Positions 39,625-48,946 of a stretch of DNA of 64,000 nucleotides are shown here, piece after piece (positions within the stretch are counted from its first letter, which is position 1; each line of letters opens with the position of its first letter). A program made the translations under genes and the position numbers. The notes beneath the pieces are model-generated. The model was given only the letters and a program-made list of their open reading frames with translations. It was not told where the DNA came from and ran no database searches. Source of the stretch: CALUOB01 sp944322305 (GTDB lineage: Bacteria > Actinomycetota > Coriobacteriia > Coriobacteriales > Coriobacteriaceae); contig OZ007031.1 in assembly GCA_963931605.1 (NCBI GenBank), positions 868,001 through 932,000 on the forward strand, read 5' to 3'.

Positions 39625-40942
39625 GGGCATCCTTCCCCGAGCCGCGCGCGCTGCCATCCAGCTCGTCCGCACCATCGCCGCCTGCGTCCCTGTCGCACGC
39701 GCGCTCATCGCCCGCGTCGGCCCCGTCCGCGGCAGCCGTCTCCTTACCCGCCGCACGGCCGAAGCGCCACGAGGCGATCATCCCCTTGCCTGCCTTCTTC
39801 ACCGCCAGCGCCGTGAGGTCGGAGACCGCGCGCATCAGCGTGGCGCGCGTCTTGTCGTCGGCCTGGCGCGCGGCCTCGCCCAAAAGCGCCAGCAGCTTCT
39901 TGCTGTCGGCCAGCAGGATGTCCGCCGCGTCCTGCGCGCCCGACGCTTCAATGGCGCGGAACAGCGCCGCCGCGATCGCGGCCACCTCGCCCTCGTCGTA
40001 GCTCGAGATCCAGTCGGTCACGAGCTCGCCGGTGAAGCGCGCCGACTCGCTCACCGCCGGCAGCACCACGAAGTCGCCCGCCTCCACGTCCACCTGCCAG
40101 GAGAACAGGCTGTGCTGCATGAGGCCGTGCTCGCTGCTCGCCACGGCGCGCACCGGCCCGGGGTAGTCGAGCAAAAGCCCCACAAGCGCGTCCTGCGGCA
40201 CCGTTTTGTCGATGCGGCCCTGAAGCGGCGCGTAGTCCGCCGCGCCGAACAGCCCGCGCTTGAAGCCCGGCGCGTCGTGCACGTACACGCGCGCAATGCG
40301 ATCCTGCACGCGCGTGTCGCAGGTCAGCGCCGCGAACAGCGCGTAGTTGCCGCCTTTGGAGTGCCCGCCCACAAAAAGCGGCAGGCCCGTCGGCACATGG
40401 CGCGCCGCAAGCTCCAGGTACTCGGTGGCCATGTCCTGCGCTTGGGTGGGCGCCGCGTAGGCCGTCTCGAAGTTCTCGCGCCAGCCCGCGAAGCTCACGT
40501 CGGTGCCGCGGTAGGCCACGTAGGCGAAGTTGCCCGGGCTCACGTAGGTCACCGCCGAGAACTGGATGCTGCGCTGCTCGTCCAGCACGCTGGCGTAGTC
40601 GCTTATCTCGATGTCGCGGAAGCGCGGGCTCGCCACCAGCGAGGCGAGCTCGTGCTTCACGTCGGCCGGCGAGAGCCCCTCGAAGGCCCCCTCCCCGCGG
40701 CTTGCCCAATGCTCGGCGCGGAAGAGGTCGACCGGGCGCACGGGTGCCTGCCCGATCCGCGCGAGGCGGCTCGCCAGCGCGTCGAGCACCGGCGAGGCAA
40801 AGCGCCGCTCGCGCAGGGGCGGCACCACGCCCGCGCCGTCAACCATGGTGAGCTGCGCGAGCACCGCCGAGTCCACGGGGTTCAAGGGCTTTTCCGCAAA
40901 GGGGGCGAGCTCGCGCTCGAGGTAGTCGAAGAGGTTGGCCAT
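39608..40942 (-). CDS. DUF2974 (Mbeg1-like) alpha/beta hydrolase
   Basis: 444 residues. Lipase-like nucleophile elbow GGHSKGG with Ser195, preceded by YVAYRGTD (about 142-149); the family is common in Firmicutes and Coriobacteriia with unknown substrate. The last ~45 residues are low complexity (Asp/Gly/Ala). No signal peptide, so cytosolic. AAAGGAGG before ATG 40942. Followed by, and overlapping, the PAP2 gene, suggesting a joint role in lipid or envelope turnover (inference). Confidence 0.85.
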   Translation of the reverse strand: MANLFDYLERELAPFAEKPLNPVDSAVLAQLTMVDGAGVVPPLRERRFASPVLDALASRLARIGQAPVRPVDLFRAEHWASRGEGAFEGLSPADVKHELASLVASPRFRDIEISDYASVLDEQRSIQFSAVTYVSPGNFAYVAYRGTDVSFAGWRENFETAYAAPTQAQDMATEYLELAARHVPTGLPLFVGGHSKGGNYALFAALTCDTRVQDRIARVYVHDAPGFKRGLFGAADYAPLQGRIDKTVPQDALVGLLLDYPGPVRAVASSEHGLMQHSLFSWQVDVEAGDFVVLPAVSESARFTGELVTDWISSYDEGEVAAIAAALFRAIEASGAQDAADILLADSKKLLALLGEAARQADDKTRATLMRAVSDLTALAVKKAGKGMIASWRFGRAAGKETAAADGADAGDERACDRDAGGDGADELDGSARGSGKDAHGAKR

Positions 40943-41218
40943 CGGTCCTCCTTTATATATGTGAGCGGCGCCGGCGCGCGCCGGGCGGCGGGCGCCGGGG
41001 CGGCGGGCGCCGGGGCGGTTCGTACCAAAACTGTACCCGGCGCGCGGCCCCGCAAGCGCTCGCGCCCCAATCTATGCGCTTCCTCTGCAAGCGCGCACCA
41101 CCCGCCGCGGGGCGGCTACAATATCCCATTGCGCAAAGCCGCGCCGGGGCCGCCGCAACGGCCGCCCGGCGCTTTCCGTTTGCCCAACAACCCCGCACGA
41201 CGGCCCAAAGGAGGCCCC

Positions 41219-42187
41219 ATGAACGTTGCCCAAGCGTTGGAGCACGCCAACGCCTTCTCTTTCCCCGAGCTCCTCTACGCCAGCGGCCCGCAGGCCATGG
41301 ACGCCGAACGCCACGCCAACGAGGAGGCCATCGGCACCCTCAAAGACGCGTTCTTCGCCGAGAAGAACCCCGGCTTCTCCTTCTCCACGGTGCTCGAGCT
41401 CGCCGACCGCAACCGCCAGCTGTGCGACCAGATCGGCTGGCAGCGCCTGCGCAACGTAAACGGCACGAGCCTCGCGCGCAGCCTCTCGGACGACGACATC
41501 GCCCGCGGCATCGCCGTGATGCAGGGCCGCAAGCCCCGCGACGTGATGCGCGAGACCCGCGGCGACCGCGACGCCTTCGGCGTGGCCTACGTGAGCCAGA
41601 AGCTCCGCGGCCTGGTGATGGGCATCGACATCGAGACCACCGACCGCTACCCCGACCGCGGCTACATCCTCAACGTGGGCTGGGAGTTCATGCGCCTGGA
41701 GGAGGGCGCCGAGCCCTTCGAGCCGCTCGTGGAGTTCTGCGGCCTGCCCGAGCGCTACCGCGCCGAGGGCGTGCCGCTGGCCGACATCCACCACATCACC
41801 TGGGACATGATCGACGGCGAGGAGCCCTTCCGCGAGAACAAGGGCCTGCAGAAGCTGCTGCTCAAGCTCATGACCACCTACCCCTACATGGCGCACAACG
41901 CCGCCTTCGAGGACTCGTGGTTCACCCTGCACCTGGACGGCTACGCCGAGGCGCGCAAGGCCGGCAAGATCACCGTGATCGACTCGCGCGACATCTGCCG
42001 CCGCCTGGACTCCGAGGTGGCGACCCTGCCGCGCGAGTCCAGCCCGGCCGCGCTGGAGAACTGGGCGCGCCGCCGCGGCACGCTCAAGGCCGACGAGAAG
42101 GAGCGCCACCTGGGCCTGGACGACACCGACCTGATGCTGCGCACCGTGCACGCCGAGTTCGGGCTCAAGAACATGTTCCTGCAGTAA
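41219..42187 (+). CDS. DEDD-type 3'-5' exonuclease domain protein
   Basis: 322 residues. An N-terminal ~130-residue helical region of unknown role, then an RNase T/DnaQ-like domain: MGIDIETTD (metal Asp and Glu), HNAAFEDSW (Asp), and near the end LGLDDTDLMLRT with the last acidic residue. A polymerase is not attached, so a stand-alone repair or RNA-trimming exonuclease is likely. ATG 41219 with AAAGGAGG 4 bases upstream; a longer frame exists upstream but is the GC-rich spacer. Divergent from the hydrolase gene. Confidence 0.83.
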   Translation: MNVAQALEHANAFSFPELLYASGPQAMDAERHANEEAIGTLKDAFFAEKNPGFSFSTVLELADRNRQLCDQIGWQRLRNVNGTSLARSLSDDDIARGIAVMQGRKPRDVMRETRGDRDAFGVAYVSQKLRGLVMGIDIETTDRYPDRGYILNVGWEFMRLEEGAEPFEPLVEFCGLPERYRAEGVPLADIHHITWDMIDGEEPFRENKGLQKLLLKLMTTYPYMAHNAAFEDSWFTLHLDGYAEARKAGKITVIDSRDICRRLDSEVATLPRESSPAALENWARRRGTLKADEKERHLGLDDTDLMLRTVHAEFGLKNMFLQ

Positions 42188-42397
42188 CCGCCGCAGGGCG
42201 AGAAGGGCAGGCGCGGGCCTTGGCCCGCCAGGGGCGGGTGCGAGCGGCAGACACCCCGCACCCGCCGTCCGCACCCGCCATCCGCTGCTGCTGCCCGCGC
42301 CCGCCATCCGCACCCGCCGCCCGCGCCCGTCCCAACGGCAACCCAGGGCTCGCACGCACGCTTGCCGAACTGCGTTTTGCATCGAAACAGCCTCGGC
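42188..42397. repeat. Non-coding spacer with short GC-rich repeats
   Basis: Between the exonuclease and the ABC genes. 42248-42330 repeats CCCGCCATCCGCAC-like units about five times. GGGCGAGAAG is at 42196-42205. No gene seen. Confidence 0.5.
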
Positions 42398-42425
42398 TTG
42401 CATAAGTTTTAAAACCTGATAGGCT
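42398..42425 (+). promoter_or_regulatory. Putative promoter of the ABC exporter operon
   Basis: TTGCAT (42398-42403), a 16-bp AT-rich spacer and TAGGCT (42420-42425), 167 bp before the first ABC gene. Confidence 0.4.
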
Positions 42426-42591
42426 GGAAGAACCGCACAGCAATTCCACCGCCCGCGGGCCGGCCGAGCCGCGCCCGCGCCATCGCCCGCAGCAGGCACC
42501 CGTCGCGCTGCGGGCCACCCGTATACCGGCCGGAACCTGGGGGCGCGACGCACGGGCCCCGGCGGCCCCGCAACCGACGGAAGGACCCCGC

Positions 42592-44370
42592 ATGAGAACG
42601 CTTCTGCGCTTCCTCAAACCCTACCGCCTGCAAACAGCCGTGGTGCTCGTCTCGCTCGCCGTGAACCTGGCCGGCGTGCTGCTCGTGCCCACGATCCTGG
42701 CCAACATGATCAACAACGGCGTGAGCTCGCGCGACATGGACTACCTCATGGGCCAGGGCGCGCTCATGCTCGCGGCCGCCGTGGTCTCGGGCGCGGGCGC
42801 CTTTGCTTGCAACTACTTCTGCGCCGACCTCTCCTCCAAGGTGGGGCGCGACATCCGCAACGCCGTCTACGACGCCTCGCTCGCCTTCTCGGGCTCCGAC
42901 TTCGAGCAGTTTGGCACCGGCTCCATGATCACCCGCACCTTGGGCGACGTGAACGTGATCCAGCAGGCCATCACCATGACCATCCAGATGATGCTGCCCG
43001 TGCCGTTCGCCGCGGTCATCGGCATCGTGCTTGCCTCCTCCATCGACCCGCAGATGGGGGCGCTGCTCGCCTGCGTCATCGCCGTGGTGGGCGTGATCGC
43101 GCTTGTCACCGTACGCCGCGCCGCCGCGATCTTCGAGAAGCTGCAGACCTTCATCGACCGCATGAACGTGCGCCTGCGCGAGACCATCACCGGCGTGCGC
43201 GTGATCCGCGCCTTCGGCAAGGAGCGCGCCGAGCGCGAGCGCCTGGACGACGCGTTCTCCTCGTTCGCCAAAAACGCCATCCGCGTGAACATGCTTTTCG
43301 CCACGCTGGACTGCTCGGCCTTCCTCATCATGAACCTGTGCGAGGTCGCCATCCTGTGGCTCGGCGGCAACCGCGTGGGCGTCCACGCCATGCAGATCGC
43401 CTCGATCTCGGCGTGTGTGGAGTACGCGATGCTCATCCTGCTGTTCATCATGATGGCGCAGATCTGCGCGCTCACGCTGCCGCGCGCCCTGGTGTGCCTG
43501 GAGCGCTGCCGCGCCGTGATCGACCACGAGCCGAGCATCGCCGACCCGGCCCTGCCCGAGAAGCCCGGCCGCGGCGCCGAGAAAGACGACGAGGCGGTGG
43601 TGCACTTCTCGTGCGCGTCCTTCCGCTTCGCCGACGCCGACGAGGACACGCTGCACCGGCTGAACTTCATCTGCCGCCGCGGCACCACCACGGCCATCAT
43701 CGGGCAGACGGGCTCGGGCAAGTCCACCATCGCCAAGCTCATCCTGCGCTTCCACGACGTCTCCGAGGGGCACGTCTCGCTTCTGGGCACCGACGTGCGC
43801 AACCTAAGCCAGCACGACCTGCGCGAGCGCGTGTCCTACGTGCCGCAGAAGGCGTGGCTGTTCTCGGGCACCGTCGCCGAGAACCTGCGCTACGGCAAGC
43901 CCGACGCCACCGACGAGGAGCTGTGGCACGCCCTGGACGTGGCGCAGTCGGGCTTCGTGCGCGAGCTGCCCGGCGGCCTTGCCAGCCGCGTGGCGCAGGG
44001 CGGCACCAACTTCTCCGGCGGCCAGCGCCAGCGCCTCTCCATCGCGCGGGCACTTGTGAAGCCGGCCGACCTCTACATCTTCGACGACTCGTTCTCCGCG
44101 CTCGACTTCAAGACCGACGCCGCCCTGCGGCGGGCGCTGGCCGAGGAGGTCGCCGACGCCGCCGTGCTCATCATCGCCCAGCGCATCAACACCATCCTCA
44201 ACGCCGACCAGATCATCGTGCTCAAAGACGGCTGCATCGCCGGGCTCGGCACCCACGACGAGCTCATGCGCACCTGCCCGGTGTACCAGGAGATCGCCCG
44301 CTCGCAGCTCAAGGCCGAGGAGCTGGAGGGCCTTGCCGCAGAAGACAGCGCGCAGAAGGGAGGCGCATAG
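42592..44370 (+). CDS. ABC exporter half-transporter 1 (TMD-NBD), degenerate ATP site
   Basis: 592 residues: six-helix exporter domain (about 1-300), then nucleotide-binding domain with Walker A GQTGSGKST, signature FSGGQRQR and Walker B LYIFDDSFSALD. The residue after the Walker B Asp is Asp instead of the catalytic Glu, the mark of the non-hydrolysing site of heterodimeric exporters. Partner is the next gene, 2 bp downstream. GGAAGGA precedes the ATG. Substrate (drug, lipid or peptide) unknown. Confidence 0.92.
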   Translation: MRTLLRFLKPYRLQTAVVLVSLAVNLAGVLLVPTILANMINNGVSSRDMDYLMGQGALMLAAAVVSGAGAFACNYFCADLSSKVGRDIRNAVYDASLAFSGSDFEQFGTGSMITRTLGDVNVIQQAITMTIQMMLPVPFAAVIGIVLASSIDPQMGALLACVIAVVGVIALVTVRRAAAIFEKLQTFIDRMNVRLRETITGVRVIRAFGKERAERERLDDAFSSFAKNAIRVNMLFATLDCSAFLIMNLCEVAILWLGGNRVGVHAMQIASISACVEYAMLILLFIMMAQICALTLPRALVCLERCRAVIDHEPSIADPALPEKPGRGAEKDDEAVVHFSCASFRFADADEDTLHRLNFICRRGTTTAIIGQTGSGKSTIAKLILRFHDVSEGHVSLLGTDVRNLSQHDLRERVSYVPQKAWLFSGTVAENLRYGKPDATDEELWHALDVAQSGFVRELPGGLASRVAQGGTNFSGGQRQRLSIARALVKPADLYIFDDSFSALDFKTDAALRRALAEEVADAAVLIIAQRINTILNADQIIVLKDGCIAGLGTHDELMRTCPVYQEIARSQLKAEELEGLAAEDSAQKGGA

Positions 44371-44372
44371 CC

Positions 44373-46271
44373 ATGGCTGAGAAGGACCTGGCCGACAACA
44401 TCGAGGCTGCCAGCGCCGCAGCCGAGGCCATAGACACCGCGAGCGCGACGGGTGCCGACGCCGGCGCCGCCCCTTCCCCCGCCGACGAGCTCGAGGTGCC
44501 GCGCGACACCCTCGCGGTCATCCGCCGCATGTGGGGCACCGCCACCGGCGAGCACTGGCGCTTCGCCGTGGTGGTCGCGTGCATCTGCCTCTACACCGCC
44601 GCCTCCATCGCCGCACCGGCCTACTGCGCCTATCTGATCGACTATCTGTGGAGCCACATCCAGCGCGCCTTCGCCGCCGGCGAGACCTTCCGCGTCACGT
44701 GGGAGACGGGTGGCCGCGAGGTCATGGTGTTTCTCGGCATCTGGACCGTGGCGTGGATCTTCTACACCATCCAGAGCTTCACCATGGCGAGCTTCGCCGA
44801 GCGGCTGAACCTCAAGCTGCGCCGCGAGCTGTCCGACAAGCTCAACCGCCTGCCGCTGGCCTTCTACGACCGCCGCAAGCCCGGCGAGGTCATCAGCCGC
44901 GCTACCAACGACCTCGACAAGGTCTCCGAGGTCATGCAGCGCGGCATCCTCTCGCTGCTTACGGCCATAGGCTCGGTCACCGGCGCCCTGATCATGATGT
45001 TCCGCTACAACTACGTGCTGGCCTGCGTGTTTTTGGCCTTCGCCGCCGTGGCCGTGGCCATGACGCGCGCCGTCTCCAAAAAGACGCTCGTGCTGGCCGC
45101 CGAGCAGCAGCGCGCCGTGGGCATCCTCACCGGGCACGTGGAGGAGGCCTACTCCGGGCGCACCGTCATCAAGGCGTTCAACCAGGAGCAGGCCAGCTCT
45201 GAGCGCATCCACGCCGCCACGCAGGAGCTCGCCGAGCGCATGCGCGCCACCGACTTCGTCACCAACGTGGTGGCGCCCATGGTGCGCTGCCTGGTGCGTC
45301 TCTCGCAGGTGATCCTGGCGGTGCTGGGCGTACGCTTCCTCATCGGCGGGCAGCTCACGGTGGGCACCCTGCAGGCGTTCTTCCAGTACGTGAACACCGC
45401 GGCCGAGCCGCTCACGCAGTTCTCGCTCACGGTGAACACCATGCAAAGCGCGCTGGCCGCTGTGGAGCGCGTCTACGACATCTTGGACGAGCCCGAGATC
45501 GAGCCCGACCCTGCCGTGCCGGCGCTGCCCGCGAATCCTGTGCGCGGGCGCGTGGCCTTCGAGCACGTGCGCTTCGGCTACGACCCGGCGCGCCCGCTCA
45601 TGCGCGACGTGAGCTTCGTGGCCGAGCCCGGGCAGAAGGTGGCCATCGTGGGCGCCACGGGTGCGGGCAAGACCACCCTCATCAACCTGCTGATGCGCTT
45701 CTACGAGATCGACGGCGGCCGCATCACGCTCGACGGGGTCGACACCCACGCCATGCGCCGCGCCGACCTGCGCCGCAACTTCGGCATGGTGCTGCAGGAC
45801 GCGTGGCTGCGCGAGGGCACCATCGCCGAGAACATCGCCTACGGGCGGCCGGACGCCACGCGCGAAGAGGTTATCCAAGCCGCGAAGACCGCGCAGGTTG
45901 ACTTCTTCGTGCGCACGATGCCCCACGGCTACGACACGCTGCTCGAGAACGACGCGGAGAACATCTCCCAGGGCCAGCGGCAGCTGCTCACCATTGCGCG
46001 CGTGCTTCTGGCGAACCCGGCGATCCTCATCTTGGACGAGGCCACCTCGAGCGTGGACACGCGCACCGAGAAGGCCATCGTGCGCGCCATGGAGCACCTC
46101 ACCTACGGGCGCACGAGCTTCGTGATCGCGCACCGGCTCTCCACCATCGTGGACTCAGACCTCATCTTGGTGATGGACCACGGCACCATCATCGAGCAGG
46201 GCATCCACGAGGAGCTCCTGGCGGCCGGCGGCGCCTACGCCGAGCTGTATCTGAGCCAGTTTGCGTCGTAG
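44373..46271 (+). CDS. ABC exporter half-transporter 2 (TMD-NBD)
   Basis: 632 residues: an Ala-rich N-terminal extension (about 1-45), six-helix domain (about 60-370), and an NBD with Walker A GATGAGKTT, signature ISQGQRQ and an intact Walker B ILILDEATSSVD carrying the catalytic Glu. Together with the preceding gene it forms a heterodimeric exporter of the TM287/288 type. AGGGAGG for this gene lies inside the end of gene 1, so translation is coupled. Followed by the palindromic terminator region. Confidence 0.92.
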   Translation: MAEKDLADNIEAASAAAEAIDTASATGADAGAAPSPADELEVPRDTLAVIRRMWGTATGEHWRFAVVVACICLYTAASIAAPAYCAYLIDYLWSHIQRAFAAGETFRVTWETGGREVMVFLGIWTVAWIFYTIQSFTMASFAERLNLKLRRELSDKLNRLPLAFYDRRKPGEVISRATNDLDKVSEVMQRGILSLLTAIGSVTGALIMMFRYNYVLACVFLAFAAVAVAMTRAVSKKTLVLAAEQQRAVGILTGHVEEAYSGRTVIKAFNQEQASSERIHAATQELAERMRATDFVTNVVAPMVRCLVRLSQVILAVLGVRFLIGGQLTVGTLQAFFQYVNTAAEPLTQFSLTVNTMQSALAAVERVYDILDEPEIEPDPAVPALPANPVRGRVAFEHVRFGYDPARPLMRDVSFVAEPGQKVAIVGATGAGKTTLINLLMRFYEIDGGRITLDGVDTHAMRRADLRRNFGMVLQDAWLREGTIAENIAYGRPDATREEVIQAAKTAQVDFFVRTMPHGYDTLLENDAENISQGQRQLLTIARVLLANPAILILDEATSSVDTRTEKAIVRAMEHLTYGRTSFVIAHRLSTIVDSDLILVMDHGTIIEQGIHEELLAAGGAYAELYLSQFAS

Positions 46272-46369
46272 CGCAGGCGGTTTGGCGCGTCGGCAGGCGG
46301 TTTCGGCCCCTGCTGGCGCGGCGACCGGCGGTTTTGCCCCCCCGTCGGCGCGTCCGCAGCGCCTCGTTG

Positions 46370-46496
46370 CGTTAAACCTGTTGTTTTGGCCGCACCCGCG
46401 CAGTAGCCTGCGTCGTAATACGAAAATAGCCGCAGGTAGAACACCTGCGGCTATTTCGTGTGCTGAGCAGAACCCCGCAAAACAACAGGTTTAACG
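46370..46496. repeat. 127-bp element with perfect 19-bp inverted ends
   Basis: CGTTAAACCTGTTGTTTTG (46370-46388) is exactly mirrored at 46478-46496 and encloses a terminator hairpin. It sits between two convergent operons. Confidence 0.7.
46421..46457. terminator. Bidirectional terminator between convergent operons
   Basis: Stem CGAAAATAGCCGCAGGT / ACCTGCGGCTATTTCG, one bulged A, 4-base loop; A/T runs on both sides serve the ABC operon (rightward) and the glf-arsC pair (leftward). Confidence 0.8.
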
Positions 46497-46559
46497 AAAG
46501 CGGGAGGCTCTTCGCGCCTTACGATGGCGCTTGCAAGCCTCCCATCATGCAAAACACGG

Positions 46560-46901
46560 TTACTCCCACGTCTTCCACACCTCGGGCGCATAGCCCACGG
46601 TAGCCTTCTGGCCGTTGCGGACGATGGGCTCGCGCAGCACCTGCTGGTTCTCGAGCAGCTTGTCGAACTTCTGGCTGTCGGCCAGGTAGGTGATGAGCGC
46701 CACCGCGTCCTGGTCCTTGGCCTTGGGGTCGACCACGGCCTCGATGCCGCCCGCCGCGCGGATCACGCTCGCAAGCTCGCCTTTGCTCATCTCCTTCTCT
46801 TTGAGGTCGATAAACTGAAAGCGGATGCGGCGCTCCTTGAAGTAGCGCTGCGCCTTTTTAGTGTCGAAGCTCTTCTTGGTGCCGAAAATCTGGATGTTCA
46901 C
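46560..46901 (-). CDS. ArsC/Spx-family thioredoxin-fold protein lacking the catalytic cysteine
   Basis: 113 residues, full ArsC-like fold. Family members begin with a Cys in the GxxKCFDTKKA loop; here the loop reads GTKKSFDTKKA, with Ser11 at the cysteine position, so arsenate reduction by the usual mechanism is not possible. The rest (LREPIVRNGQKATVGY) is well conserved, so the protein is probably functional in another role, for example binding partner or Spx-like. GTG start at 46901, AAGGGGA upstream, 9 bp after glf: one operon. Confidence 0.85.
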   Translation of the reverse strand: MNIQIFGTKKSFDTKKAQRYFKERRIRFQFIDLKEKEMSKGELASVIRAAGGIEAVVDPKAKDQDAVALITYLADSQKFDKLLENQQVLREPIVRNGQKATVGYAPEVWKTWE

Positions 46902-46910
46902 GCCGTCCCC

Positions 46911-48068
46911 TTACGCGCAGGGCTCCACGCCCAGCTCGGCGCGCACCACGTCGAACGCCGCCGCGATGGCCTTGTCCATGTCGTAGTACTTGTAACCGCC
47001 CAGGCGGCCGGCGAAGACCACGTCGCCCTCCTGGTCTGCCAGCTCGCGGTAGGCCCGGTAGAGCTTCTCGTTGCGCTCGTCGTTCACCGGGTAGTAGGGC
47101 TCGTCGCCGGGCTTCCAGTCGGCCGGGTACTCGCGCGTGATGACGGTCTTGGGCAGCGGCTCGCCGTTCTCGTCCAGGCCGAACTCGAAGTGCTTGTGCT
47201 CGATGATGCGCGTGTAGGGCACCTCGCGCTCGTTGTAGTTGACCACGGCCACGCCCTGGTGGTTCTCCTCGTCCAAAAGCTCGCTCTCGAAGCGCAGCGA
47301 GCGGTACTCGAGCTGCCCGAGCTTGTAGTTGAAGTAGGCGTCGATGGGGCCGCAGTAGACGGTGCGCGCGGCGATGTTTGGCTGCTCGGCTGCGAGGTCG
47401 GCGTACTCCACGCCCAGGCGCACCTCGGTGCCCTCGAGCATGCGCTCCACCATCTTGGTGTAGCCGCCCATGGGGATGCCCTGGTAGCGGTCGTTGAAGT
47501 AGTTGTTGTCGTAGGTCAGGCGCACGGGAAGGCGCTTGATGATGGAGGCCGGAAGATCCTTGCAGTCGCGGCCCCACTGCTTCTCGGTGTAGCCCTTCAC
47601 GAGCTTCTCGAAGATGTCGCGGCCCACGAGGGACAGCGCCTGCTCCTCGAGGTTCTTGGGCTCGGTGATGCCCTCGGCGGCGATCTGCTCGTCGATCTTG
47701 GCGCGCGCCTGCGCCGGCGTCACCACGCCCGGCCACATCTTGGAGAAGGTGTTCATGTTGAAGGGCATGTTGTAGACCTCGCCCTTGTAGTAGGCCACCG
47801 GCGAGTTCACGTAGTTGTTGAACTCGGCGAAGCGGTTGACATAGTCCCATACGTCCTTCAGCGAGGTGTGGAAGATGTGCGCGCCGTACTTGTGCACGTT
47901 GATGCCCTCGACGCGCTCGGTGTACACGTTGCCGGCGATGTGCGGGCGGCGGTCGATGACCAGGCAGCGCTTGCCGGCGCGCTTGGCCTCATGGGCGAAC
48001 ACCGCGCCGGTGAGGCCGGCGCCAACGATAAGGTAGTCGTAAGCGGGAGTGGTCTGTGACTGGGCCAT
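46911..48068 (-). CDS. glf: UDP-galactopyranose mutase
   Basis: Flavoenzyme converting UDP-galactopyranose to UDP-galactofuranose for cell-surface glycans; cytosolic. 385 residues. FAD-binding DYLIVGAGLTGAVFAHEAKR at about 11-30 (dinucleotide fold), HIAGNVYTE, KYGAHIFHT, GYTEKQWGRD, the Arg-bearing RLPVRLTYDNNYFND loop and the closing FAGRLGGYKYYDMDKAI block are all present. GAAGGAG precedes the ATG. Implies galactofuranose in the envelope polysaccharide; no transferase genes are nearby. Confidence 0.96.
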   Translation of the reverse strand: MAQSQTTPAYDYLIVGAGLTGAVFAHEAKRAGKRCLVIDRRPHIAGNVYTERVEGINVHKYGAHIFHTSLKDVWDYVNRFAEFNNYVNSPVAYYKGEVYNMPFNMNTFSKMWPGVVTPAQARAKIDEQIAAEGITEPKNLEEQALSLVGRDIFEKLVKGYTEKQWGRDCKDLPASIIKRLPVRLTYDNNYFNDRYQGIPMGGYTKMVERMLEGTEVRLGVEYADLAAEQPNIAARTVYCGPIDAYFNYKLGQLEYRSLRFESELLDEENHQGVAVVNYNEREVPYTRIIEHKHFEFGLDENGEPLPKTVITREYPADWKPGDEPYYPVNDERNEKLYRAYRELADQEGDVVFAGRLGGYKYYDMDKAIAAAFDVVRAELGVEPCA

Positions 48069-48107
48069 GGGGGGGCTCCTTCGCAGCTCGGGTGCAATGT
48101 CGGGCCT

Positions 48108-48136
48108 ATTGTACGGCAAGCGTGTGGAGGTCTGAA
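48108..48136 (-). promoter_or_regulatory. Putative promoter of glf
   Basis: Minus strand TTCAGA, 17-bp spacer and TACAAT (48108-48113), 40 bp before the glf ATG. Confidence 0.45.
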
Positions 48137-48159
48137 GGCGAGCGGAGGGAGGCGCGCGG

Positions 48160-48790
48160 CGGTTGGTCGCGCTTTCGACAGCCGTCGCAGGGGCCGCGCG
48201 CTTTTCTCGGCAGGTGCGGCCGCGGTTAGCCGCGTTTCCGACGTCGCCGCAGGGGCTGCATGTTCTTCTCGGCAGGTGCGAGGGGCTCGTCAGGCCGCGC
48301 CGCCGACGCCGCCACAAAACGCCTGCTTTTCTCAGCAGACGCAAGGCGCAGTACCCATTTTCGCAACGACCCCTGATGCGGCGCGTTTTTCTCGACAGGT
48401 GCGGATCGCGCTAACCGCGTTTCCGACGTCGCCGCAGGGGCCGCGCGTTTTTCCCGGCAGGTGCGAGGGGCTCGCGGCGTTTCCCCAGGAAACGCGTTAG
48501 GGCCTGCGCGCTTTTCTCGGCAGGCGCAAAACGGGCGCGCCTTGCGTGGGCGCGCCACCTCCCCCGCTCCCGCATCTGTCGAGAAGAACCTGCCGAGAAG
48601 GCCCCGGGACGGCTCCGCGCCCTGCGACTGCCGAGAAGAACGCGCGGGCCGGCAGCCGCCGCCCCAACCCGCTCTGCACCTGCCGAGAGGAACCCGCAGA
48701 AACCGGCTCAAAACCCTCATCCTCGCTGCATCTGTCGAGAAAAACGTACGGTGTCGCAACCGCGGCCAAAACGCGCGGGACGGCTCGTAG
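48160..48790. repeat. Intergenic repeat field with CTTTTCTCGGCAGGTGCG core
   Basis: About 630 bp without a believable gene. Six rightward units of roughly 55-65 bp carry TTTTCTCGGCAGGTGCG variants (48190-48535), then four in the opposite sense as CACCTGCCGAGAAGAA variants (48570-48750). The same core recurs at 51.3-52.0 kb. Confidence 0.75.
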
Positions 48791-48861
48791 CTCACCGGGA
48801 TCCAAGAGCGCAAGTGACGGTCGTTGACAAGCGTTATGATCCTTGCAATATCAAACGCATG

Positions 48862-48891
48862 TTCTTTTTATGGGGTGAATCGTGGTATGAT
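48862..48891 (+). promoter_or_regulatory. Extended -10 promoter for the small membrane peptide
   Basis: TTCTTT (48862-48867), 18-bp spacer and TGGTATGAT with hexamer 48886-48891, 56 bp before the GTG start at 48947. A TTGACA lies further upstream at about 48824. Confidence 0.55.
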
Positions 48892-48946
48892 GAGCTTGCG
48901 AGCGGGCGGTGCCCTCCGAGTCTAGCAGGTAGTGAGGAGGGATCCC

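Noticed and set aside
38966..41218. Upstream extension of the exonuclease frame across the PAP2 and hydrolase genes
   Set aside because: The extension is antisense to two recognised genes; the ATG at 41219 has a strong ribosome site.
48224..48830. Short open frames in the 48-kb repeat field as small genes
   Set aside because: They follow the repeats, change frame between units and lack ribosome sites.
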